Positions 22,987 to 31,455 of a stretch of 33,791 bases of DNA are shown piece after piece. The notes beneath the pieces were generated by a model, which had not been told where the DNA came from, did not search any database, and saw only the letters and a list, made by a program, of their open reading frames with translations. Each line of letters starts with the position of its first letter. The stretch's first letter is position 1. This DNA is from Bin87 sp034420475 (GTDB lineage Bacteria > Chloroflexota > Dehalococcoidia > Lucifugimonadales > UBA3495): the NCBI GenBank assembly GCA_034420475.1, contig DAOULH010000086.1, positions 1-33,791 on the forward strand, written 5' to 3'. Position numbers and translations under genes: made by a program.

Positions 22987-25386
22987 ATGCGCAACATACT
23001 CAAGAATTGCACCGTTGTTTTCGCCGTCGCTGCATTGTTCGCGATTGTCGCCGCGTGCGGTGGAGGCGGAGACACTCCCGCTGCGCCGACGGCGCCGGAA
23101 CAGCCCACCACCCCAGCGCAGCAGCCGTCCGGCGGCGCGTCCGAGCAGCCCACCCCGGCTCCCGCCATGTCCGACGAACCCTTCCGGGTCGGCGTGATGG
23201 AATCCCTCACCGGCCCGGGTGAGACCTACGGCAACGTCTCCGTCCAGGCCAAGCAGATGGCCACGGACGAAATCAACGCCGCCGGCGGCATCAACGGACG
23301 CACGCTGGAACTCATCATTGAGGATTCGAAGTGCTCCGCCCAGGACGCCATCACCGCCTACAACAAGCTCACCGACGTTGACGGGGTCAAGGTTATCCTC
23401 GGAACCTCCTGCAGCGGCGCGATGCTGGGCGCCGCGCCCCTGGCCGAAGCCGACGGCGTGGTCCTCTTCTCCGGTCTGGCCACTAACCCCGACATTGCCC
23501 ACGCCGGTGATTACATCTTTCGCACGGCCATGAGCGACCAGCAGCGGGGCCTTGAAACCGGCAATGTGATGTGGGCCGACGGCGTCCGCACGCTGGCCAC
23601 CATCACCGAACTCACCGACTACGCCGAGGGCATTCGCCGGACCTCCGTTGCGCAGTTCGAGAAGCTGGGCGGGACGGTGGTGGCCGAGGAACGCTACGCC
23701 TCGGACATCACCGACTTCCGGACGTATCTCACCAAGATGGTTAACGCCAACCCCGACGCGGTTCACCTGGCCGCGCAGTCGGAATTCACCGGCGGGACGA
23801 TCATCAAGCAGCTGAGAGAGCTGGGTTACGACGGTCCCATCTACACCGAGGACGTGGGCGCTGGAACTACGGCGCTGGAGATCGCCGGCGAGGCTGCCAC
23901 GGGTGTGAAGGCCATCCTGGCCGACATTGACCCATCCAACGAGAAGGGACAGCAGGTGCTGCAAAACTTCCGGGACCGCTATGACTACCTGACCCTTTCG
24001 TGGTACGTGGGTTCGGCATACGACGACACCTACATCACCGCGGAGTGCCTGCGGCAAACCGACGACGACCAGGACGCCGATGCGTTCCGGGACTGCCTGT
24101 ATGGGATCACCTGGAGCGGCGCGATAGGCGACAACTACAGCTTCGACGCCAACGGCGAGGTGGTCGGCCTGGCCAACGTGGTTGTCGAGATCCTGCCGGT
24201 AGCCGAGCGGACGGAGGTGAACAATGGCTACCGGGTCCTGGGCCCGGCCGGCAGCGACGCCGCCGTCACCTCCATACCCGCGCCCGTCATGCCCGCGTCC
24301 GACGAGCCCTTCCGCATCGGCGCGATGGACGCCCTCACCGGCGTGGGCGAGTCCTACGGCAATCCGATTGTGCAGGCGAAGCAGATGGCCGTGGAAGAAA
24401 TCAATGCCGCCGGCGGCGTCAACGGTCGTATGCTGGAACTCATCGCCGAAGACTCCAAGTGCAACGCCCAGGACGCTATCACCGCCTACAACAAGCTCAC
24501 CGACGTTGACGGCGTGAAGATCATCCTCGGCACCACTTGCAGCGGGGCGATGCTGGGCGCGGCTCCCCTCGCAGAAGCCGAGGGCGTCATCATGCTCTCC
24601 GCCTCCGCAACCAGCCCCGACATCAAGCCGGCCGGCGACTACATCTTCCGCACTGCCATCAACGATGACCAACTGGGCATAGATACCGGCAACACCATCT
24701 ACGTTGATGGACACCACCACCTGGCGACCATCACCGAGTCCACGGACTACGCCGAGGGGGCGCGCCGCACCACGGTGGCCCGCCTGGAGGAACTGGGCGG
24801 CCACGTGGTGGCTGCCGAGAGCTACGCCAGCGACATAACCGACTTCCGCACCCAGCTCACCAAGTTGATCAACGCGGAACCGGACGCGGTGTACCTCGCC
24901 TCACAAGGGGAATTTTCCGGCGGGACCATCATCAAGCAGTTGCGAGAGCTGGGATTCGACGGCCCCATCTACACCGAATCGGTGAACACCGGCCCTGAGG
25001 CCCTGAGCATCGCGGGCGAGGCTGCCACCGGGATGAAAGCCATCATCCCCCTTGGCCTTACCAATAGAGGCGAACAGTTCCTCAAGGACTTCGAGGCGCA
25101 CTTCGGACACGTCGCTACCCAGCCCTGGTTCCAGGCTTCCGCATACGACGACGTGTACCTGGCCGCCGCGTGTCTCGCCCAAACCGGCGACGATCAGGAC
25201 ACCGACGGTTTCCGGGACTGCATGTACGACATCACCTTCAGCGGAGCCATCGGCGACGACTACAGCTTCGATGAGTACGGTGAGGTGGTCGGCTTGGGCA
25301 ATGCGGTCGTTCAGATCCTGCCCCTCGCCGAGCGCACCGACGACAACTTGGGTTACGTCTCCCTCGGCCCGGCGCCCACTCCCTGA
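22987..25386 (+). CDS. Tandem-duplicated liv-type ABC transporter substrate-binding lipoprotein
   Basis: 799 residues, ATG with GGGAGGG upstream. A lipoprotein signal ends in FAIVAAC, Cys24 being the lipidation site. A Pro/Ala/Thr-rich spacer covers about 30-60. Two complete type I periplasmic-binding domains of the LivJ kind follow, starting at residue 63 (DEPFRVGVMESLTG) and 439 (DEPFRIGAMDALTG), a spacing of 376 residues. Both have QAKQMA, EINAAGG, EDSKC, AYNKLTDVDGVK, SCSGAMLGAAPLAEA or TCSGAMLGAAPLAEA, ASDITDFRT and GGTIIKQLRELG. Each keeps its own four cysteines, suggesting two disulfides per domain. Family proteins normally have one such domain. It is anchored outside the membrane and hands ligand, probably an amino acid or related compound, to the permeases encoded downstream. 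Ligand is unknown. Confidence 0.95.
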   Translation: MRNILKNCTVVFAVAALFAIVAACGGGGDTPAAPTAPEQPTTPAQQPSGGASEQPTPAPAMSDEPFRVGVMESLTGPGETYGNVSVQAKQMATDEINAAGGINGRTLELIIEDSKCSAQDAITAYNKLTDVDGVKVILGTSCSGAMLGAAPLAEADGVVLFSGLATNPDIAHAGDYIFRTAMSDQQRGLETGNVMWADGVRTLATITELTDYAEGIRRTSVAQFEKLGGTVVAEERYASDITDFRTYLTKMVNANPDAVHLAAQSEFTGGTIIKQLRELGYDGPIYTEDVGAGTTALEIAGEAATGVKAILADIDPSNEKGQQVLQNFRDRYDYLTLSWYVGSAYDDTYITAECLRQTDDDQDADAFRDCLYGITWSGAIGDNYSFDANGEVVGLANVVVEILPVAERTEVNNGYRVLGPAGSDAAVTSIPAPVMPASDEPFRIGAMDALTGVGESYGNPIVQAKQMAVEEINAAGGVNGRMLELIAEDSKCNAQDAITAYNKLTDVDGVKIILGTTCSGAMLGAAPLAEAEGVIMLSASATSPDIKPAGDYIFRTAINDDQLGIDTGNTIYVDGHHHLATITESTDYAEGARRTTVARLEELGGHVVAAESYASDITDFRTQLTKLINAEPDAVYLASQGEFSGGTIIKQLRELGFDGPIYTESVNTGPEALSIAGEAATGMKAIIPLGLTNRGEQFLKDFEAHFGHVATQPWFQASAYDDVYLAAACLAQTGDDQDTDGFRDCMYDITFSGAIGDDYSFDEYGEVVGLGNAVVQILPLAERTDDNLGYVSLGPAPTP
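23173..25386 (+). repeat. Direct internal duplication of about 1.1 kb
   Basis: The halves starting at 23173 and 24301 encode the two binding domains at an offset of 1128 bases. Long DNA stretches are still identical, for example ACAAGCTCACCGACGTTGAC, so the duplication is fairly recent or is kept similar by gene conversion. Confidence 0.85.
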
Positions 25387-25410
25387 TCTCGGCGCTCGTA
25401 ACCCGTAGTC

Positions 25411-25443
25411 GGGGCCGGTCGTTGATGGCGACCGGCCCCTTTA
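25411..25443 (+). terminator. Terminator or attenuator between binding protein and permease
   Basis: A perfect 11-bp GC-rich stem, GGGGCCGGTCG (25411-25421) with CGACCGGCCCC (25429-25439), has a seven-base loop and is followed by only TTTA. The short T run suggests partial termination, giving more binding protein than permease, as in other importer operons. Confidence 0.65.
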
Positions 25444-25496
25444 TGGTAATATGCCCGCGTTTATAACTGGCTACCGGCTTACCCGAGGATACTATC

Positions 25497-26879
25497 TTGT
25501 CCAGCCAGCGCGAAACCGCACGCGGATTCCCCGCCCGGTTCAACATCCCCGGCACTCGTGTGTTGGCCTTGGTCTTGACCGCAGCCGTCATCGCATATCT
25601 GGCCTGGAAAATCGGCCAGTCGCCGCCCCAGGCCCTTCAATTCGCCTTCAACGGTATCGCCGTCGGCGCGGTGTATGCGCTCCTGGCCGTGGGCTTCACC
25701 CTGGTTTACAGCACCGTTTGGTTCTTCGACCTGTACTACGGGGCGGCGGCGGCCCTCGGAGCCTACGGCGTATTCTACCTGCGCACCTCCGAGTCGCTGG
25801 GCAGTCGCGCCGACGTCAATAGCGTATATGTCAACGCCGTATTCGCCGCCATCGTCGCCGGCGTCGTTGGCTGGACACTGCATACGGTCCTGTATCCGCG
25901 CCTCCGCGGCCGCTTCAGTCCCAGCACGATCGGTTTCCTGACCGGACTGCTGGCGGGCGCGACCGGAGCTTACGCCGGCGTGGTCCTCTCGTACCCCGCG
26001 ATGATCCACGTCATGTTGAGCCCCGCCATCGCCGCCGCCGTAGCGGTGTTCGCCGTTGCCGTCCCGTACTGGGCAGTTCAGACTTTCGTTCCCGGCGTCC
26101 GCCTCTTGCGCTTTGCCGCCATCGCCGGCCTGCCCGCCGCCGCCGTCGGCGCATGGTGCGGCTACCTTACCGCCGGCGCTCCCGGCGCGGGCCTCTACCT
26201 CAGCTGGGCGGTGTCCTGTCTCCTTGCCGGGTGTGTGGGCGTCGCCCTCTACCGCGGTCTTTACGTGTACATGCGTGAGCGGGCGCGCTCACCCCTCATC
26301 ATGCTGGTGGCATCCCTGGGCATCCTGCTCGCCATTGCCGCGTTCATCGTCATTGTTTTCGAGGCCGCTCCTCGTCCGTTGCCCACCGCCTTCGGCAGCG
26401 AGACCTGGAAAATCGCCGGCGCTCGCATCAAGGGGTTCAACGTCTTTGCCATCGGCGTGGCTCTCGCCGGTTTCGCCGGCATGTGGTTCCTGCTGAAGAT
26501 GACCTCCTTCGGGCGCGCCGTCCGCGCCATCGGCGACGACGAAGAAGTCTCCAAGGTAGTCGGCATCAATACCACCGTGATCATCGCCGCCGTCTTTTTC
26601 ATCGGCGCGATGTACGCCGCCCTAGCCGGCATCATCACCGGCCACGACACTGCCCTCCAACCCCGCATGGGCCTGCTGCTGCTGCTCAAGGGCTGGATTG
26701 CCTCCGTCGTCGGCGGCATCGGCAACCTCTACGGCGCAATCGTCGGCGGGTTCGTCCTCGGCGTAGTCGAGCAATTCGGCATCTGGGACCTGGCCGGGGA
26801 ATGGAAAGACGCCATCGCATTTATCCTGCTCATCCTCTTCCTTTCTTTCTGGCCCCAGGGCCTGCTGCCGCGGAGATGA
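25497..26879 (+). CDS. Branched-chain amino acid-type ABC transporter permease, LivH family, with extra membrane region
   Basis: 460 residues; the start is TTG at 25497 with GAGG upstream. LivH features are GIAVGAVYALLAVGFTLVYST at about 53-73, FFDLYYGAAAALGAYG at 76-91, YRGLYVYMRERARSPLIMLVASLGI at 252-276, FGRAVRAIGDDEEVSKVVGIN in the cytoplasmic loop that contacts the ATPases, and GGIGNLYGAIVGG near the end. LivH proteins are normally about 290-310 residues. The extra length lies mostly at about 96-235, hydrophobic segments that include VLYPRLRGR, itself similar to the YRPLR motif found later in the protein. This could reflect partial internal duplication. It pairs with LivM in the membrane channel. 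Stop and the next start are four bases apart. Confidence 0.93.
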   Translation: MSSQRETARGFPARFNIPGTRVLALVLTAAVIAYLAWKIGQSPPQALQFAFNGIAVGAVYALLAVGFTLVYSTVWFFDLYYGAAAALGAYGVFYLRTSESLGSRADVNSVYVNAVFAAIVAGVVGWTLHTVLYPRLRGRFSPSTIGFLTGLLAGATGAYAGVVLSYPAMIHVMLSPAIAAAVAVFAVAVPYWAVQTFVPGVRLLRFAAIAGLPAAAVGAWCGYLTAGAPGAGLYLSWAVSCLLAGCVGVALYRGLYVYMRERARSPLIMLVASLGILLAIAAFIVIVFEAAPRPLPTAFGSETWKIAGARIKGFNVFAIGVALAGFAGMWFLLKMTSFGRAVRAIGDDEEVSKVVGINTTVIIAAVFFIGAMYAALAGIITGHDTALQPRMGLLLLLKGWIASVVGGIGNLYGAIVGGFVLGVVEQFGIWDLAGEWKDAIAFILLILFLSFWPQGLLPRR

Positions 26880-26883
26880 CGCC

Positions 26884-27939
26884 GTGCCCCTCGACACCCA
26901 GCGCATCAGAGAACTGGCCGGGCTGATTCGCAACCCTGGCGACCTGGCCCGTTACGCCCGCCGTAACATCGAATTTTGGGCCAGCCTGTTCATCATCGCT
27001 TGGGCCGTCGCCTTCATGTTCTGGCAGGGCCCCGGCTTTGCCGTCATCATTGGCACCGTTTTCGCGATTTGGGCGATCCTGTCGGTCGGCCTCAATCTGG
27101 TCGTGGGATTCACCGGCTTGCTCTCCGTCGGTCACATCGGGTTCTTCGGTGTCGGCGCCTACACCATGGCCATCCTCACCTCCGATCCGGCCTACGAGCA
27201 GCTCCGCACCGAGGCCATTCCCACCTTCGGTTGGCCTTTCTTCGCCGTGCTCCCGATATGCGCCCTGCTGGCCGGCCTGGCCGCCATCCTGGTGGGCGTG
27301 GTGTTCAATCGCTTCCGTGACGACATCTTCGTCCTGGCGTCCTTCGGTTTCGCTATTATCGCTTTCAACGTCTTCCTGAACCTCCGGCCCGTCACCCGGG
27401 GCGCGTTCGGCATCCATGAAATAGCCCGACCGCAAATCGGCGGCCGGGTACTCGACGGCGAGTTGGAATTCCTGCTGCTCTGCCTGGTATTTCTCGCCGT
27501 GGTGATGTTGATTTCGTGGTTCATCGTGTCCTCATCATTCGGGCGCGTGCTCACCGCCATCCGCGAAGACGAGCAGGCCATCGAGGTGTTCGGATACCAG
27601 GCTACCCACTACAAGCTGGCAGTGTGGGTTATCTCCGCCATGATGGCGGGACTGGCCGGCGGCCTGTTCGCCAGTTGGACCATGTTCATCGACCCCAACT
27701 CTTTTATCCTGCTGGAGTCGGTGCTGCTGGTTGCCATCGTGATCCTGGGCGGCCTCGCCACCATCTGGGGCTCGTTGCTGGGCGCGATGGCTTTCGTGCT
27801 GCTGGAGGAGGGTATGCGGTTCATCCCGTACCTGCCCACCGAGTACATCGGTCAGGCGCGCCAGGTGGTCCTGGGGGTCCTCCTGGTGCTGCTGATGCTG
27901 TTCCGGCCGCAGGGCCTGGTGGGGAGGTACCGACTATGA
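26884..27939 (+). CDS. Branched-chain amino acid-type ABC transporter permease, LivM family
   Basis: 351 residues from a GTG at 26884. LivM features are AILSVGLNLVVGFTGLLSVGHIGFFGVGAYT at about 64-94, FVLASFGFAIIAF, the ATPase-contacting loop FGRVLTAIREDEQAIEVFGYQATHYKL, ISAMMAGLAGGLFA, and ILGGLATIWGSLLGA. The C-terminus ends LLVLLMLFRPQGLVGRYRL. The length is ordinary for the family. It forms the permease pair with the LivH-type protein; its stop overlaps the LivG-type start as ATGA, indicating translational coupling. Confidence 0.95.
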   Translation: MPLDTQRIRELAGLIRNPGDLARYARRNIEFWASLFIIAWAVAFMFWQGPGFAVIIGTVFAIWAILSVGLNLVVGFTGLLSVGHIGFFGVGAYTMAILTSDPAYEQLRTEAIPTFGWPFFAVLPICALLAGLAAILVGVVFNRFRDDIFVLASFGFAIIAFNVFLNLRPVTRGAFGIHEIARPQIGGRVLDGELEFLLLCLVFLAVVMLISWFIVSSSFGRVLTAIREDEQAIEVFGYQATHYKLAVWVISAMMAGLAGGLFASWTMFIDPNSFILLESVLLVAIVILGGLATIWGSLLGAMAFVLLEEGMRFIPYLPTEYIGQARQVVLGVLLVLLMLFRPQGLVGRYRL

Positions 27940-28685
27940 CCACAGACAACGAAGCCCTGGCCCTGCAAACCGAGAACATCTCCAAGCATTTCGGCGCCGT
28001 TCGCGCCGTGGACGAGTTGAGCCTGTCCATCCCGCGTCAGGGCACCACCAGCATCGTCGGGCCCAACGGCTCCGGCAAATCGACGCTGGTGAACCTGCTG
28101 AGCGGCGTGCTCCCGCTGGACGGGGGGATGGTGATTATCGACGGGGTGGGCCTGCGTGTGGTGCACGCCCACGAGACGCCGGACCACGGCCTGACCCGCA
28201 CCTTCCAGGAAGTCCGGCTGTTCGACCAGATAACCGTCTGGGACAACATCATGGTGGTGCTGACCGACCGGCGGCTCTTTCCGTCGCTATTCGAGCGCAT
28301 CCGCCCGGCCAACCGCCGCAAAGCCCAGGAGATCCTCGAATCGGTCGGTATGTGGGAGAAGCGGGACTCCTTGGCCATGGAACTGTCCTACGGGCAGCGC
28401 AAGTTGCTGGAAATCGGTCGCGCCATGGCCATGGACGTCCAGACCTACCTCTTCGACGAACCGTTTGCCGGACTGTTTCCTCAGATGCTGGAACGGGTCA
28501 AGGACATCATGAAGCAGATGCGCACCGACGGCTATACGATTGTGTTCGTATCCCACAACATGGACATCGTGCGCGAACTGTCGGACCGGATCATCGTGCT
28601 GGACAGCGGCACTCTGCTGGCTGCCGGCGACGTCGAACCGGTGCTGGGCAGCGCCGAGGTAATCGAGGCATATCTGGGGGCGTGA
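27936..28685 (+). CDS. ABC transporter ATP-binding protein, LivG family
   Basis: 249 residues, ATG at 27936 overlapping the LivM stop, with GGGGAGG upstream. Walker A GPNGSGKS is at 42-49, the Q-loop region LTRTFQEVRLF follows, the signature LSYGQRKLLE is at 150-159, Walker B YLFDEPFAG is at 171-179, and the H-loop is VFVSHNMDIV. The residue after LSYGQ is Arg-Lys rather than the frequent Gln-Arg pair, a minor variant. With the LivF-type protein it powers the importer on the cytoplasmic side. The stop overlaps the next ATG as TGATG. Confidence 0.95.
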   Translation: MTTDNEALALQTENISKHFGAVRAVDELSLSIPRQGTTSIVGPNGSGKSTLVNLLSGVLPLDGGMVIIDGVGLRVVHAHETPDHGLTRTFQEVRLFDQITVWDNIMVVLTDRRLFPSLFERIRPANRRKAQEILESVGMWEKRDSLAMELSYGQRKLLEIGRAMAMDVQTYLFDEPFAGLFPQMLERVKDIMKQMRTDGYTIVFVSHNMDIVRELSDRIIVLDSGTLLAAGDVEPVLGSAEVIEAYLGA

Positions 28686-29449
28686 TGGCATCAGCATCGG
28701 TGCAAACTACGGATCAGGCCGATGGCAACGGTGATGCCCCGCTGCTGGAACTGGTAGGCATATCCGTCGAGTACGGCGCGGTCCGGGCTTTGGACGACGT
28801 ATCCATGGGCATCCAAAAGGGCGAGGTCGTTGCGGTCATGGGACCCAACGGGGCCGGCAAGTCCACCGTGCTCAAGGCCGTGATGGGCCTGGCTCCGGTG
28901 GTTACCGGCCGCGTGTACTGGCGCCAGCAGCCTCTCGCCGCCGCCACCCACGAGATCGTCAAGGAAGGGATCGCCTTCGTGCCCCAGGGCCGGCGCGTGT
29001 TCACCCACCTCACCATCACCGAAAACCTCGAGATGGGCTGCATCTACCTGGGCGACCGGGCGGAGAGGGCGAACCGGCTCGATTCTGTGATGGAACTGTT
29101 CCCGGTGCTGTACGAAAAGCGCAAGGACATGGCGAGCGCGATGTCCGGCGGTCAGCAGCAGATGCTGGCCTTGGGGCGGGGACTGATGGCGGCCCCGGAG
29201 CTGCTGCTGCTGGACGAACCGACCCTCGGCCTGGCGCCCATCATCGTCAAAGAGGTCTTCGAGAAGGTCGCGGAGATCAGCGAACGCCTCGACACCACCA
29301 TCATGGTGGTGGAGCACAACATCAAGGGCGTGCTGGACATCGTGGACCAAGCCTACGTGCTGGACAAGGGAACCGTCGTCCACAACGGCACGCCCGAATC
29401 CATACGGGAAACCGACATACTGACCCAGGTATTCCTGGGCAGCGCGTAG
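28685..29449 (+). CDS. ABC transporter ATP-binding protein, LivF family
   Basis: 254 residues. Start overlaps the LivG stop. After an 18-residue polar tail, the ATPase domain has Walker A GPNGAGKS at 53-60, Q-loop GIAFVPQGRRVFTHLTITENLEMG, signature MSGGQQQMLALGRGL, Walker B LLLLDEPTLGLAP and H-loop VVEHNIKG. These are the LivF pattern. It completes the five-gene importer. The gene converges with the second Uma2 gene with 16 bases between stops, and no clear terminator hairpin is seen there. Confidence 0.95.
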   Translation: MASASVQTTDQADGNGDAPLLELVGISVEYGAVRALDDVSMGIQKGEVVAVMGPNGAGKSTVLKAVMGLAPVVTGRVYWRQQPLAAATHEIVKEGIAFVPQGRRVFTHLTITENLEMGCIYLGDRAERANRLDSVMELFPVLYEKRKDMASAMSGGQQQMLALGRGLMAAPELLLLDEPTLGLAPIIVKEVFEKVAEISERLDTTIMVVEHNIKGVLDIVDQAYVLDKGTVVHNGTPESIRETDILTQVFLGSA

Positions 29450-29465
29450 CTGCTGCCAGTCCCGG

Positions 29466-30155
29466 TTACGGGTTTCTCAGGCGGGCGATTTCCGCCTCCA
29501 GTTCCAGTACGCGGGCTTCAGCGGCAATCCGCGCTTCGGCCTCGTCGTCAAAGGTAGGAAGATAGCGCCGCGCCACTGGGTCGTACCAACGCAGTTCTCC
29601 ATACTCCCAGCACACGTCGAGGTTCAGCGCGTCGCTGTGTCCCCAATGCCGTTCCTCGTCCACATGCACGATGTGTATTGGCTGGTAGGCGCCATTGACC
29701 AGACGGTCGCCGGCCAAAGCCTGCTGGTACCACCGGCCCCCTTGCGGGTCAAACCGCCAGTATTCCGTCACGCCGAATCGGGCGTAGTCGATCCGCTTGC
29801 CGGTCTCATCGTTGCGCGCAGTGTTTGGTGAGGCGATCTCGAGAGCGAAATCCGGCGCCTTGCCATGTTCGTCAATGGAATAGCCCATCTCGGCAACAAC
29901 CAAGTCCCGATTAACGTCGAAGGCGATCAAAAGATCCGGAACCCGGATCACTTCCCGCCGGGTATGGATGTTCCAGCCGATGGGAACTTCCTCAATGACC
30001 ACGGTGGTTTGCGGCGTACCGAGATGGCGGCGCAAGGCGGGCTGGTAACCCTGATCGTCCAGATGAAGGGCATTCTGCATATCATCCCTGGGTGGAAACT
30101 CGGGAAATTGACCAGCGGGCTTAGCAGCCGGCGGCGCAATTCGTTTGCTAGTCAT
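29466..30155 (-). CDS. Uma2 family putative restriction endonuclease-fold protein (copy 2)
   Basis: 229 residues, ATG with AGAGG upstream. PD-(D/E)xK residues are Asp74 (VPDLLIAFD), Glu106 (PDFALEIASPNT) and Lys120 (GKRIDYARFGV), with the hallmark GVTEYWRFDPQGG at 128-140. The C-terminal 25 residues form a charged helix (ARIAAEARVLELEAEIARL) as in copy 1. Sequence identity with copy 1 is moderate, so they are not a recent duplicate. It has its own promoter and overlaps no other gene. Function unknown. Confidence 0.9.
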   Translation of the reverse strand: MTSKRIAPPAAKPAGQFPEFPPRDDMQNALHLDDQGYQPALRRHLGTPQTTVVIEEVPIGWNIHTRREVIRVPDLLIAFDVNRDLVVAEMGYSIDEHGKAPDFALEIASPNTARNDETGKRIDYARFGVTEYWRFDPQGGRWYQQALAGDRLVNGAYQPIHIVHVDEERHWGHSDALNLDVCWEYGELRWYDPVARRYLPTFDDEAEARIAAEARVLELEAEIARLRNP

Positions 30156-30196
30156 AAAAGACCTCTTAGGGGAGGCTCTGCACCGGTATCTTGACC

Positions 30197-30224
30197 ATTA
30201 TAGTCACGGTTTTGGAATGATCAA
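30197..30224 (-). promoter_or_regulatory. Promoter of Uma2 copy 2
   Basis: On the minus strand TTGATC (30219-30224) is followed after 16 bases by consensus TATAAT (30197-30202). The start codon lies 41 bases beyond. Confidence 0.6.
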
Positions 30225-30255
30225 AAAAGGGGCCACGGCGGCGTTGCCATGGCCC
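30223..30255 (-). terminator. Rho-independent terminator of triad 2
   Basis: On the minus strand GGGCCATGGC and GCCGTGGCCC form a ten-bp stem with one T.G pair and a six-base loop, followed by CTTTTTT. It lies 28 bases after the NHL stop and directly abuts the Uma2 promoter. Confidence 0.85.
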
Positions 30256-30283
30256 TCGAAATCAGCTGCTGGAACCGGGGCGA

Positions 30284-31327
30284 TCAGAGTTCGCCGGCAA
30301 ACATGGCGGTCTGCTTGCTGAAGACCTGCACCCGGTGGCGCGGGGCTTCCAGTACGAACACGCGGCCGTCGTCACCAACCTCGATGGCGATGGGACCCTG
30401 GAACGCGCCTTCCCTTTCGGATAGGTCCAACGCGCGTTCGCGAGCCCGCACGATGGTGGGGTCCAGGTACACGCGCTCCGCGCCCCACTTGGAGAGGCTG
30501 GCCTGACCGCGCATGGCCGTGATGTAGCTGCCGTTGGCCCGGAATACCTGCACGCGGTCGTTCCTGTAGTCGGTGACGAAGATATGGCCATCCTTGTCCA
30601 CTGCCACGCCGGTGGGCCGGCTGAATTCGCCCTCGCCGTCGCCCGACGTGCCGAACTTCATGAGGAACGTGCCGTCGGGAGCGAACTTCTGGATGCGGTC
30701 ATTGCGCCAATCGGCCACGTAGACGTCGCCGTTGTGGTCGATCTCGATGCCCCAGGGGTGGTCGAACTCGCCGTCTCCGGCGCCCTTGCGGCCCCAACTG
30801 AACTTGAACCGGCCATCCTTGGTGAACACCGAAACCCGGTGGTTGCGACTCTCGACGACATACAGGTTGTCGTCCTTGTCGAAGGCCAGGCCGGCCGGCC
30901 GGTCGATCTCGCCCTCGGCGGAACCGGGGATGCCCCACATGCCGATCCAGTTGCCGCGTTCCTGGTCGTAGATGGAGATCCGGTTCAGCCATTCGTCGGA
31001 GACGTAGGCCAGACCCTGGCTGTCCAAAGCCACTGAAGTAGGCCACATGAACGAGCCATTGGGCGTAGTGTCGTCCGCATCTTCCGGCGGGATCTTCTGG
31101 CCGAACTCGGCGACTACTTCCTCTTCATCGGGATTGAAGACGGTGACGCGCTTGCAGGGGAAGAATGCCGGAGTCTCGGTGCCTCGGCTCAGCACGTACA
31201 ACATGCCGTTGTCGTCCCGCGTGATGGCGACGGGATTGAAAAACCCGTTGCCGCTGCGCACTTCCTGTCGGCCGATGGTGTGGCTGTATTGAAACGTTAC
31301 CGGCGCGATCTCAGTCGCAGTTACCAT
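30284..31327 (-). CDS. NHL-repeat beta-propeller protein of triad 2
   Basis: 347 residues, ATG with AAGGTG upstream. NHL repeats: GSFMWPTSVALDSQGLAYVS, DRPAGLAFDKDDNLYVVESRNHRVSVF, DHPWGIEIDHNGDVYVADWRNDRIQKF, SRPTGVAVDKDGHIFVTDYRNDRVQVF, and a last blade ending RVFVLEAPRHRVQVFSK. As in the copy at 11234-12232, an early blade has MLYVLSRGTE and a spacer containing PTIVRARERALDL precedes the last blade. No signal peptide is seen. It is the last gene of the second triad but is 128 bases from DUF1501, with two hairpins in the gap, unlike the 31-base gap in triad 1. Confidence 0.9.
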   Translation of the reverse strand: MVTATEIAPVTFQYSHTIGRQEVRSGNGFFNPVAITRDDNGMLYVLSRGTETPAFFPCKRVTVFNPDEEEVVAEFGQKIPPEDADDTTPNGSFMWPTSVALDSQGLAYVSDEWLNRISIYDQERGNWIGMWGIPGSAEGEIDRPAGLAFDKDDNLYVVESRNHRVSVFTKDGRFKFSWGRKGAGDGEFDHPWGIEIDHNGDVYVADWRNDRIQKFAPDGTFLMKFGTSGDGEGEFSRPTGVAVDKDGHIFVTDYRNDRVQVFRANGSYITAMRGQASLSKWGAERVYLDPTIVRARERALDLSEREGAFQGPIAIEVGDDGRVFVLEAPRHRVQVFSKQTAMFAGEL

Positions 31328-31381
31328 ATTTCACCTTCCAAATTTCACGCCGTCGCTATCCGCGCGCCTGGCAATCGCAGC

Positions 31382-31440
31382 GTAGGGGCAGGTTCCTAAC
31401 CTGCCCCTACTTCGCGTCCGTTCCTGCCGGCGTAACGGAC
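31382..31440. repeat. Two adjacent palindromes within triad 2
   Basis: GTAGGGGCAGGTT (31382-31394) pairs perfectly with AACCTGCCCCTAC (31398-31410) around a three-base loop. GTCCGTT and AACGGAC (31416-31440) form a second, shorter hairpin. Both sit in the DUF1501-NHL gap and are absent from triad 1. Confidence 0.8.
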
Positions 31441-31455
31441 CGGGGTTGCCGTTGA

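Noticed and set aside
22870..24804. 644-residue minus-strand reading frame
   Set aside because: Antisense shadow of the duplicated binding protein; its internal repetition simply mirrors that gene.
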